This document shows positions 20,141-27,879 of a stretch of DNA of 27,879 nt, one piece after another (within the stretch, counting starts at the first letter, position 1; every line of letters starts with the position of its first letter). Made by a program: the position numbers and the translations under genes. The notes under the pieces are model-generated. The model was not told the origin of the DNA and made no database searches. It was given only the letters and a program-made list of their open reading frames with translations. Source of the stretch: Chalciporus piperatus (taxonomy: Eukaryota; Basidiomycota; Agaricomycetes; Boletales; Boletaceae). The stretch is from assembly GCA_038093975.1 (NCBI GenBank), contig JBBPTG010000295.1:1-27879 (forward strand). Reading direction: 5' to 3'.

Positions 20141-21519
20141 GGATGTATCACCTCAGCCCCATCCCCACCACATTGTAGTGATAGATTAGTATACAACATG
20201 TAGTAGATAGACTTCCCAATACATGTGATTTTTTCCTATCTATCTTTGACCGGTGTGAAGTGAAATCAAAAAAAGGGCAGTAAATCGCTGCAGAATTAGT
20301 ACTGTCTATATAGTATTATAAAAGCTATTATAGAGCTCAATAGCTGTTGATTCTTTTGGAGTCTATAGAGTATTATAAAAGCTATGAGAGTTTTGGGGGG
20401 TGCTATAGAGTGCTCCATAGAGGGGACTTGTCACTTTTTCCTATAAGCAATATAAATGCAATTATAGTACTCTATAGAACTATTATAGCTATGAGAGTAA
20501 AGTTGGTTTTTCCTGATGTTGGATGTTATCCGCCGAATCTTGCTAAAGTAGTTGGAAGCAGAGGTGCCACATTCCAGATTGTCTCGGATGAAGCCGTCGA
20601 GCAGCCGAAAGGTAAATACAGTGCTCGGCTCTTTGATGGTGGAAGGCAAAAGCTGAGCCAGAAAGAGCTGTTTATGAGCTGCATCGGCCTCTGGACAGTT
20701 GCAAAATCTCATGTTCACATAGTGTACCCCAGATATATCTATGACCAGGAGAAAGCCTGGCTCGGCCGGAGGCTGTACATGAGCCGGCCGATGGGCAACA
20801 TCATCATCCTCCCAAGCCTTGTCCTCCAAGGTGACTGGAGGTAGAGGGGCAGTATGGGGACAAGGACTTCCTAAGTGTCCCAGATGGAGTTCCAACCCTG
20901 TCTGTGCGAATAGTCTGTCATTGACCGATTTGTCAGTGCTTAACGACATACCCGATGGAGTGTAGTTCATAAAAATATGTCTGGGTCATTTGTAGCCTGG
21001 AAAGTGTTGTTCGTGTTGCTTTCTGCAGCAACCTGTGCAGAAGACCGGTTGCATAAAACAGTGTTGGCACTTATACACTCCGTCTCCCTGACAGATCTTG
21101 CAAATTCTCTCAGAAGATGCCTCCATATCCAGCCAAGCAGCGAGGTATTCATCTTTCATGTTTAGGGACTCCCTCAAATAATCGTTTTGGATCTTATCCA
21201 AATACACTCAGTCATTAAATCTGGGCACCCACACAGTCGAGCATACCTTGGGTTTAGGTAGTTTCAAAGAAGGCAGAACATACTCTCCATCAGCTGTGTC
21301 ATACATCCGATCAGCAGTGCTTGGTGTGAGGCCACGCTCCAGTGGCATTTCTAGTCTCGGCATCTGAGGTGATGATTGAGGGATAGCAGCCTTGTGTTTT
21401 TTGCTCTTGTGGCTTGGCGGGGTGAGCTTGACCATCTTGATCTTTGATCCCTTCTTGAGAAACTTGACCTCTTGCACTGGGGTCCATGGTGTGGCCTTCT
21501 CGATCTTGGGCTTGACCAT

Positions 21520-22250
21520 TGTACAATCGGATACTTGGTGATAATGTTTGCCTCATTGGCAGGTTAGCATATTTCAGGCCACCCAGGGGCATAGGTGACA
21601 AGATGAATGGGCCGGAGCCTTTGATCACTCGCGGAAGCATTTGTACGTCAGAGCCATCAGATCCTTCCTCCAAACAACAGCCGCTTGACATCGGATGCAT
21701 TAGCCGATATCTTGACAGCTTCTTATCCGACGTCATCAGGACGATTTAAGATGCAGACATGGCTGAAAGGTGACAAGTGTCTGATTGACAGCTTCACACC
21801 CGACGTCCTCGGGCCTATTTTAGATGTCTGATAAATTGACCCAGAGCCGACATCATTGGGACCTATCACACCGAAGGAGCCAATGACCAGCAACAAAGGT
21901 TCCTGACTGCACTGACACCAGGATTTGTTTCTCTTGCACCTGAAGTAACAGAAAGATGGTCATGAAGTCTGCCACCCAAACGACGGCCGAACGTTCCTAT
22001 GATATGCAGGACCTTCCCTCCAGCGATCATGCATCAGCAAATCCTCAGTGAGCTGCACAATGCTGTGGCACTCTGCACAGCATGTTCCTGTCACATTATG
22101 ACAGAAAGGTCCCCCTCTGTGCAGCATAGTCACAGGACTGTGCAGAGTCTCGATTCTGTACGAACTTGTACAGAAGCAAAAGTTTTACCAGCCTCTGTCT
22201 TCTGTACTTGCGAAATTCTCTTTGCATGTTCACGAGTAGTAGAATAAAAT
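21520..22250. other. Upstream region of the KDZ transposase
   Basis: No gene is supported. A TTGACAGCTTC...CCGACGTCxTCxGG-like segment is repeated, at about 21711 and 21785, with a decayed third at about 21836. A stem with 11-bp perfect arms lies at 22070-22148. The repeats may be promoter or transposase-binding elements of the minus-strand gene starting at 21519; this is inference. Confidence 0.4.
22070..22148. repeat. Hairpin-forming inverted repeat
   Basis: Outer arms ACTCTGCACAG (22070-22080) and CTGTGCAGAGT (22138-22148) are perfect complements. Inside lies CTGTCA-CATTA-TGACAG, and just outside TCTGTAC...GTACAGA. Possibly a decayed miniature element. Confidence 0.5.
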
Positions 22251-22364
22251 ATATTTATTCCATGTACTAGTATCTATGAGTAGTATCTAACTCCTGTCGT
22301 TGTCCATTGTCCATTGTCGTCCTCGGACTGGATGAGTGGCCAGCCTGAGGAGCTGCCGTGTTTT

Positions 22365-23330
22365 TTAACTCGTTTGTGGTGCGGGTGAGTCACTCGGGCC
22401 ATGGGTGAGCTGCTCCGGGTGTAGGTGAGTCGATTGGGGCATGGATGGGCCGGTTGGACCACTGGAGGGCCGTTTGGGTTGCTGAAAACTCGTTTGGGGT
22501 GTGGGTGAGTCGCTCAGGACATGGGTGAGCCGCTCGGGGCGTAGGTGAGACCATTGGGGCATGGATGGGCCGGTTGGAGCACTGGAGGGCCGTTTGGGTC
22601 GCTGAGAACTCATTTGGGGTGTGGGCGAGTTGCTCGGGGTGTCAGTGAGTCGATCAGACCATAAATGGGCCGGTTGGACCACTGGAGGGCCGTTTGGGTC
22701 GCTGGAGGGCCGTTTGGGTCGCTGAGAACTCGTTTGTGGTGTGGGTGAGTCGCTCAGGACATGGGTGAGCCGCTCGGGGCGTAGGTGAGTCGATTGGGGC
22801 ACTAATGGGCCGGTTGGGTCGCTGATGACTCGTTTGTGGTGCGGGTGAGTCGCTCGGGACATGGGTGAGCCGCTCGGGGTGTAGGTGAGCCGCTCGGGGC
22901 ATAGGTGAGTCGATTGAGGCATGGGTGGGCCGGTTGGACCACTGGAGGGCCGTTCGGGTCGCTGGAGGGCCGTTCGGGTCGCTGGAGGGCCATTCGGGTC
23001 GCTGGAGGGCCATTCGGGTCGCTGGAGGGCCATTCGGGTCGCTGGAGGGCCATTCGGGTCGCTGAGAACTCGTTTGTGGTGCGGGTGAGTCGCTCGGGAC
23101 ATGGGTGAGTTGTTTGGGTGGCAGGTGAATCACTCGGGGCGTACGTGAGTTGCTTGGGATGTCAGTGAGTTGTTTTGGGGCACGGATGGGCCGGTTGGAC
23201 CACTGGAGGGCTGATTAGGTCACTGGTGACTCCTCGGGTGAGTCGCTCGGAGCAATGGCAGGTCGTTTGGGATGTCGGTGAGTTGTTTTTGAACACAGAT
23301 GGGCCAGTTGGTGCACTCGGGACTAGTAAG
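22365..23330. repeat. 20-bp degenerate minisatellite
   Basis: The block divides into consecutive 20-mers such as GTGAGTCGCTCGGGACATGG, GTGAGCCGCTCGGGGCGTAG and ATGGGCCGGTTGGACCACTG. Six nearly identical GCTGGAGGGCCATTCGGGTC units lie at about 22960-23060. Roughly 48 units are present. All share a central GCCG or GTCG step followed by T/C and GGG. Long proline/arginine frames on the minus strand follow from the repeat. Confidence 0.8.
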
Positions 23331-23704
23331 TAATACTAGACAAAGAACGACAAAATGTACCAACCAAGGTCATGTGTTCCTGCGCGCGAAATTCCGCCAA
23401 GTCTCGAGGCATTAGGAAAAGAAAAGCTTCATTTTAATCGCATTGTAAACTAGTAATCAATGCCAATCATTTTACCTGTTTTTACGATGGAATAAACATG
23501 TAACATGTATGCTTTTTTAGTATATTAGTACTACACACTTAGACAATCACTAACTACGGGTTTCCTGGTGTACTGTGGCCTGATGAGGCCTGTGGACAGT
23601 GTGAACTTGGCCAGTGGCTGTGGCACAGCCGTGAATTGGGCCGGCGGCTGTGGCGCGGCTGTGTCATGGGCAAATTCTGTCCCTAAATGGATGATTTGCT
23701 GATG
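23331..23704. other. Unassigned AT-rich then GC-rich spacer
   Basis: From 23331 to about 23550 the DNA is AT-rich without motif. A short duplicated GTGGCTGTGGCACAGCCGTG-like segment follows at about 23615-23665. No gene or known element end was identified. Confidence 0.35.
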
Positions 23705-23813
23705 AGATCAACAGGTGACCGAAGAATCGGCTGAGGGGTTGATGAGCCCATGGGAGCGGGGGGGCCGGTGGGTTGGCAGCAGAGGCCAACCCTGAGACGC
23801 ATGACGCAACTAT
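23705..23813 (-). pseudogene. Fragment of the Zn2Cys6-like gene in the right arm
   Basis: The minus strand matches 12010-12119 of the Zn2Cys6-like gene (ASxVSGLASAANPPAPP then a shifted frame) with a few substitutions and indels. Homology stops abruptly on both sides, and on the outer side it joins the 33-bp array directly. It has no start, no cysteine cluster and a broken frame. Confidence 0.75.
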
Positions 23814-24850
23814 CCCTACGCATTGAGGCTCAACCCATCGGCCCATTCCTACGCATTGAGGCTCAGTGCATCAGCCCATTTCTACACATTGAGGCTCAAC
23901 CCATTGGCCCATTCCTACGCATTGAGGCCCAACCCATCGGCCCATCCCTACGCATTGACACTGATTGCATCGGCCCATCCCTACACATTGACACTGATTG
24001 CATCGGCCCATTCCTACGCATTGAGGCTCAGTGCATCGGCCCATTCCTACACATTGAGGCTCAATGCATCGGCCCATCCCTACACATTGAGGCTCAGTGC
24101 ATCGGCCCATTCCTACACATTGAGGCTCAATACATCGGCCCATCCCTACACATTGACACTGATTGCATCGGCCCATTCCTATGCATTGAGGCTCAACCCA
24201 TCGGCCCATCCCTACACATTGAGGCTCAAGCCATTGGCCCATTCCTACACATTGAGGCTCAATGCATCGGCCCATTCCTACGCATTGAGCCTCAATGCAT
24301 CGGCCCATCCCTACACATTGAGGCTCAATGCATCGGCCCATCCCTACGCATTGAGCCTCAATGCATCGGCCCATTACTACACATCGACACACTATACATC
24401 GGCCCATCCCTACCTACTGAGGCGGGTTGCATCGGCCCATCTCTACAGATAGACATCATTGCATCAGCCCATCCCTACCCATTGACATTCAATCTATCGG
24501 GCCATGCCTGCTGTAGGAGACATGATTCACTGGCCAATGCCCACCCCTAAACATTCCCTCCATCGGCCGCTCCCTACACATGGAGGGTTTACACATCGGC
24601 CTATCCCTATTCTCTATGGGCCGAACCCTGATGCAGGCAGGACTGGGTGATTAGCACCAGTTGGCCAGGTCCTACCTCATGGAACCTTTGTGTTGGCCAT
24701 TCCCATTGCCAGGGCACAATGGTACATTGGCTGATCCCTACTCTACGTGTACATTCTATTACTAGCCGATCCCTAACCTAGGTGATCATACACCAGCGGC
24801 CAATCGTTAGCCGGCCAGTAGAGCACGGCCTAATTGGTGATCAGCTGGCC
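23814..24850 (-). repeat. Right inverted arm of KDZ element with 33-bp minisatellite
   Basis: The inverse of the left arm: about 20 units of the 33-bp repeat (23814-24480) and then about 370 bp of unique terminal sequence matching 10175-10514 inverted, with few mismatches. The array is shorter than the left one and is dominated by the CATTGAGGCTCAA variant, so the two arrays have evolved separately. Confidence 0.85.
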
Positions 24851-24876
24851 CTGGATCAGGGTACAAATGGACTACG

Positions 24877-26831
24877 CTATGTGTTTGACGATACCTGATG
24901 GTACGTGGCCAGCAATCGCCGGCAAGTAGACCTTTGTGTAATTTTCGATGTGAGTACTAGAACGGAATGGGACACGAGAACATGCACCTTCATGAGCGCT
25001 TTCGAGTCATCACCTGTCCATTGAAGGAAATCACGCCCCTCGGGAAAACGACGTATGCCTGGAAATGGTGGAACTGCGGATATGCTGAGCCGGTGTTAGG
25101 TGATTTGTACATGACGTAGATAGGTGAACATACCGTCTGTCTATATCATCGATTATTGTATTTGCGTGTGCCTCGCCAAACTCGCCAACGAGGTACTCAT
25201 TAACCCAAGTGACCAAGTGGTCCTTGAAGCAACCTTTGATGACTTGGTGTAGAAGATCTGGAGAGAGCAATTCATGAATGTCGGCACGAGGAAATCGGTG
25301 GGTAAAGGGCTGCAGACGGCGACATTGGCTCAGTTAATTTGCTCAAAATGCAAGGATTTGGCACTTACGATGACATCTGCACGGATGCCAAAATCGGACC
25401 ACAGGGTTCCTGCATTGAACGATTCGACCAAGAAGTCAGTCATAGTCGAGGATCGTGGGATGGCATTGTTTATGTCTAGGTTTTCAGGAGGTGCATTGCA
25501 CCTGGGAATCAGGTTCATTAGATTTTTTTTATTTCAAGACAGTCGAACCATAAAAATTGCGCACTTTGGACACCATCCCTGTACTATTCCAGCCAACCAC
25601 ACTTGCTCGGGGTAGTCTGCAATATATGGACCAAGACCATAGACTGCACGCCGGAAGTGACCATCAGGACACCAGACCACATCTGGGGTGGTCATTCCGG
25701 AACGTAGCGGCTCAAAAACGCAAGCGAGAGCCGAATGATACATCTGCCGACAAAATTTCTGAAACACAGCTGTTTTCCGATGGCGTCGGTTGGCTTCAAG
25801 TTCGGAAATTCAGAGGTAGTTCAATTCGGACTTGTAAGGAACTTACTCTTTGGTATCGGAAGGAAAGCCACTGGGAGAAAACTGTTTCCGTGAGCACGAC
25901 GTGCCGTATTTGTGAGATTGCCAGGTGACATGTAAACTGGATGGTATTCCTGGTGTCCAGTCGCCACTGAAACAGTCGTCTTGTCGCTTCCGGGCACGAT
26001 CGGCACAAAAAAGGAACCATGTGTCGTAGGATCCTTCGCTATGAGATCCTGCTCCAAAGTCAGTTCGTCATGTCCAGGATCAGCTTGGGCTGTACTGTAC
26101 TGCTTGCTTCCATGCCCAATCGGCCGACATTAGGTTGGACCACACACGGTGGCCCACCTTGTTAAACTGTTGATATGGCACATAATTGATGGTATGTTTG
26201 AAGCCAGGTGTCGACAGCTGATTATGGACCACCTGTTGACTATTCCGCGCACAAAGTTCATATGTCTGCGTCATCCACTTCGGTGGTGTGCCCCGGGGTA
26301 GTGGTCCATTGTAGCGTATCCGGCACACCTTCCACGGAGCATCACCATGCTGTATTTCATCAATCGTACCGTAAAGTTCCTGTGCATTCTGCCATGGGAT
26401 CTCTCCTCCGAACTCCGAAACTGAAGCTGCCCACATGTTGAGGGCTTTGTCAATCTCAGCTTCTGAGCTCTGAAGCTCAACAAAATGAAAATTAGCTTGA
26501 TCAAATTCAATGCGGGACCCAAATGGTGCCCATGGGCTGGCACCATCAGCTATTACCGCAGACGCTGTTTCCGCAGGAGGCGGGGGTTGACCTTGTGGAA
26601 GGAAACAGCCATTTTCATCACAAGGACGCCCTTTGCCATCCTGTTAGTCCTTCTGTGATGCCGATACACGCTGTACATACCATTCAAGAGCGTGTGCCAT
26701 CGATAACTGCATGTGGAAAGGTCATCCTCTTCTGCAGAAGCGGGGGAGATATCACGATGTTTTGCGTTGCGATGCTGGGTTAGTCCACGTCCAGTCTTTA
26801 GCTTCGCTGGACAATCTGGACACTGATGCAT
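24877..26831 (-). pseudogene. Plavaka-type transposase, 3'-truncated by the KDZ end
   Basis: Starts at ATG 26831 with a C2H2 finger (C4-x2-C7-x12-H20-x4-H25). The frame then runs through RPCDENG, an NMWAASVSEFG helix, HGDAPWK, TYELCARNSQQV, NYVPYQQFN and RVWSNLMSADWAWKQA. After that come THGSFFVPIVPGSDKTTVS, GHQEYHPVYMSPGN, CRQMYHSALACVFEPL, CPDGHFRRAVYGLGPYIADY, LLHQVIKGCFKDHLVTWV and QWTGDDSKALMK. These are hallmarks of the fungal Plavaka (CACTA-related) transposase. At least six short introns are inferred; the first junction near 26640-26680 needs a non-canonical site or a 1-bp shift. After VYLPAIAGHVP coding sequence runs into KDZ terminal DNA with a chimeric stop at 24872. The C-terminus is missing from the window. 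Confidence 0.82.
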
Positions 26832-26980
26832 TTGTGGAGGACAGCGAGGATATGTTCAAGTTGAAAATTGGTGAACTGGGATACGGCGAACGTGCCCGAC
26901 ACAACAAAAACACAGCCAAATAGTCTTCGCACAGTCGCACCAGAAATTTACTAGGTCAACTTGTCCATACCTTCTACTCC
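26832..26980. promoter_or_regulatory. Short divergent intergenic region
   Basis: The 149 bp between the Plavaka ATG (minus) and the ATG of the next gene (plus) must hold the 5' ends of both if the starts are right. No clear TATA box is seen. Confidence 0.35.
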
Positions 26981-27879
26981 ATGGCTGCACGTCGCTCATC
27001 AGCAAGGCTTGCCCAACCTGCCAGTGGGGGGACCCCTACATCTGCCACCAACCCAGGCAGTGAAGCAAGCTTGAAAGAGTTGAAGAAGAAAGACAGTAGT
27101 AAGTGCGGCGAGCTTAAAATAATATGTGGGCACGCTAAGAAGCTGCCAAAAACAGGTAAAAAACGCGGCCGAGCTCCAAGCACAACAGAGACTCCCTTAC
27201 CAGTACCAAAGTCAACAGCCAAGCGTACAAAGGTACCCGGAGCAGCAACCACACTTACCCAAGGGCCTGTCGCCCAAGAACCTTTGACATTGACCATACC
27301 TGGAGGCCGGTCTCTGAGTCTGCTTCCCCCTCGATCTACTCGTGTCATTGACCCTGCAGGGCCAGATAGGCCACGTCCTAAGCGTACATCAGAAGAAGTA
27401 GCAGAAGCTGCTCAACGGAAAGCTGACTTACAAAAGCAACTAGAAGCCTTGGAGAAGCAAAGGCTGGCGACCTTGGCACAAATGGAGGTAGAGATAGAGG
27501 GGGCTCAGATGAATGAGGATGACGAAGCAATCATGGACATTACTGACCTTGAGCTACTTGTAGATGCCGAGGGTGAGTGAGTGCTACTTGAGCCTCGCAG
27601 CAACACGCTGACTATTCTAAGTCATGAGCATTGGTGATGACATGGCAACAGAGGACTTGGGGGGCGACGAGATGCAGGCAAACAGTGACCTGATGGATGC
27701 CGACATCGAGCCTGGGACACCAACATCTGCTAGCCACAGAGTACCAACACCAGATAACGCACCTAGTGAAATGGGAAAGGTGAGTGAATACCGAGAACTT
27801 CGAGCTTGTGAATTTCACTTACAGGGAAACAGAAGAAAGGGAAAAAACCATCGAAACGTGCGACAAGAGGTCAAGTGGA
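26981..27879 (+). CDS. Basic AT-hook-like coiled-coil protein, 5' part (runs off window)
   Basis: Start ATG 26981 opens MAARRSSARLAQP. A 65-bp candidate intron (about 27101-27165) joins KKKDSS to KKRGRAPS, an AT-hook-like RGRxP motif. A proline-rich segment with RPRPKRTSEEV leads to a charged coiled coil (KADLQKQLEALEKQRLATL) and an acidic patch. A GTGAGT intron near 27576-27621 connects to an acidic exon with MSIGDDMATED. A further intron from about 27781 leads to a lysine-rich KGKKPSKRATRG at the window edge. No enzyme domain is visible. It resembles N-terminal parts of element-associated proteins in mushroom genomes, but the family cannot be named. It is divergent from Plavaka and may be a partner gene. 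Confidence 0.55.

Larger units (their letters stand above)
17434..20518. mobile_element. 3,085-bp nested DNA element in the transposase exon
   Basis: Ends are inverted repeats CATCAGGAAAAACCA (left 17434-17448; its inverse ends at 20518). TT flanks both sides (17432-17433 and 20519-20520). Removing the insert and one TT restores the KDZ reading frame (SN|AFPHLVP), which fixes the boundaries exactly. Both subterminal regions (17450-17660, 20280-20500) are rich in CTATATAG/TATAG-type palindromes. The interior is satellite DNA with a long palindrome. No transposase motif is found in any frame, so it is probably non-autonomous; a two-base TT duplication does not identify a superfamily with certainty. 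Confidence 0.8.
14922..21519 (-). pseudogene. KDZ transposase, interrupted and mutated
   Basis: Reads right to left. N-terminal basic exon (21519-21247), then a cysteine cluster exon (about 21207-20952) with C-x2-C...C-x2-C...C-x2-C. A 1-bp-type frameshift near 21000 splits it before an RLQMTQTYFY segment. Exon 20914-20519 has LGHLGSPC and FTFRLLDGF...DNLECGTSASNYFSK. A 3,085-bp insertion (20518-17434) follows, then NAFPHLVP. The next exon (17350-17172) ends in CPACPQPGIN. Then VMDGNF, GCACARHGCF, LDINCQY, WHVHGHQ, GAGQVDGEIIETLW and a coiled C-terminus ending at 14922. These are established KDZ motifs, including the acidic catalytic D, D and E. An in-frame TGA at 15398-15400 interrupts exon 16263-15199. 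The donor near 17172 is ambiguous. The gene is inactive as it stands. Confidence 0.85.
10144..24876. mobile_element. KDZ-type DNA transposon carrying a TET/JBP gene, degraded
   Basis: Long inverted arms (confidently aligned from 10175 inwards and from 24850 inwards) enclose a KDZ transposase gene, a TET/JBP dioxygenase gene, a Zn2Cys6-like gene and an unknown gene. KDZ elements with linked TET/JBP genes are an established feature of mushroom genomes. The total is about 14.7 kb, or about 11.6 kb without the nested 17434-20518 insertion. About 25-30 bp at each outer edge (10144-10174, 24851-24876) cannot be aligned between the arms, so exact termini and target duplication are undetermined. The two flanks do not match each other. 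Confidence 0.82.

Noticed and set aside
20347..20844. 165-codon plus-strand frame
   Set aside because: Antisense to the clearly recognisable KDZ cysteine-cluster exon and crosses the nested-element border.
22365..23133. Proline-rich minus-strand frames with RPEWPSSDPNGPP repeats
   Set aside because: They follow from the 20-bp minisatellite; three units restore frame, and frames shift between variants.
23750..24550. Long frames on both strands over the right-arm array
   Set aside because: Same 33-bp periodicity artefact as the left arm.

Overview
The window looks like a transposon-dense stretch of an Agaricomycete (mushroom-forming basidiomycete) genome. The evidence is the many short GT-AG introns (about 37-82 bp, mostly 47-59) with CTRAY-like branch sites, plus three element families typical of these fungi: KDZ transposons carrying TET/JBP dioxygenases, Plavaka transposases, and a self-primed LTR retroelement. 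No tRNA, rRNA, CRISPR or bacterial-style operon was seen. All family names come from motif recognition by eye, without database searches.

Layout. (1) 1-3936: right part of a non-autonomous LTR retrotransposon, ending in a 625-bp LTR. (2) 3937-5837: about 1.9 kb of non-LTR sequence. It holds one intact five-exon minus-strand gene with two tandem viroplasmin/RNase H1-N-type domains, and the last exon of another gene cut by the next retroelement. (3) 5838-10143: a second copy of the retrotransposon, with a complete 5' LTR, an internal region without gag-pol and a truncated 3' LTR. (4) About 10144-24876: a KDZ-type DNA transposon. Its long inverted arms carry a 33-bp minisatellite and iterated GGCCGAT motifs. 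Between the arms lie a Zn2Cys6-like gene, an unknown spliced minus-strand gene, an apparently intact TET/JBP 2-oxoglutarate dioxygenase gene and a large KDZ transposase gene. The last two converge with one base between their stop codons. (5) 17434-20518: a 3,085-bp element nested in the KDZ transposase coding sequence (15-bp terminal inverted repeats, TT target duplication). It is packed with satellites and a perfect 42-bp palindrome. (6) About 24877-26831: a Plavaka-type transposase gene on the minus strand, cut by the KDZ right end. (7) 26981 to window end: the 5' part of a plus-strand gene for a basic, AT-hook-like, coiled-coil protein, head-to-head with Plavaka.

How it fits together. The KDZ transposase is dead: it carries the insertion, a TGA where the family usually has arginine, and a frameshift near 21000. 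The TET/JBP gene beside it keeps an open spliced frame and all Fe(II)/2OG ligands. A DNA-modifying cargo enzyme may therefore have outlived its vehicle. The KDZ flanks do not match (LTR on the left, Plavaka gene on the right), so the locus is composite or rearranged. The retroelement LTR combines a predicted Tf1-type self-primer with a helically phased array of TGACTCA (Gcn4/AP-1-type) sites, which suggests stress or amino-acid-starvation control of transcription.
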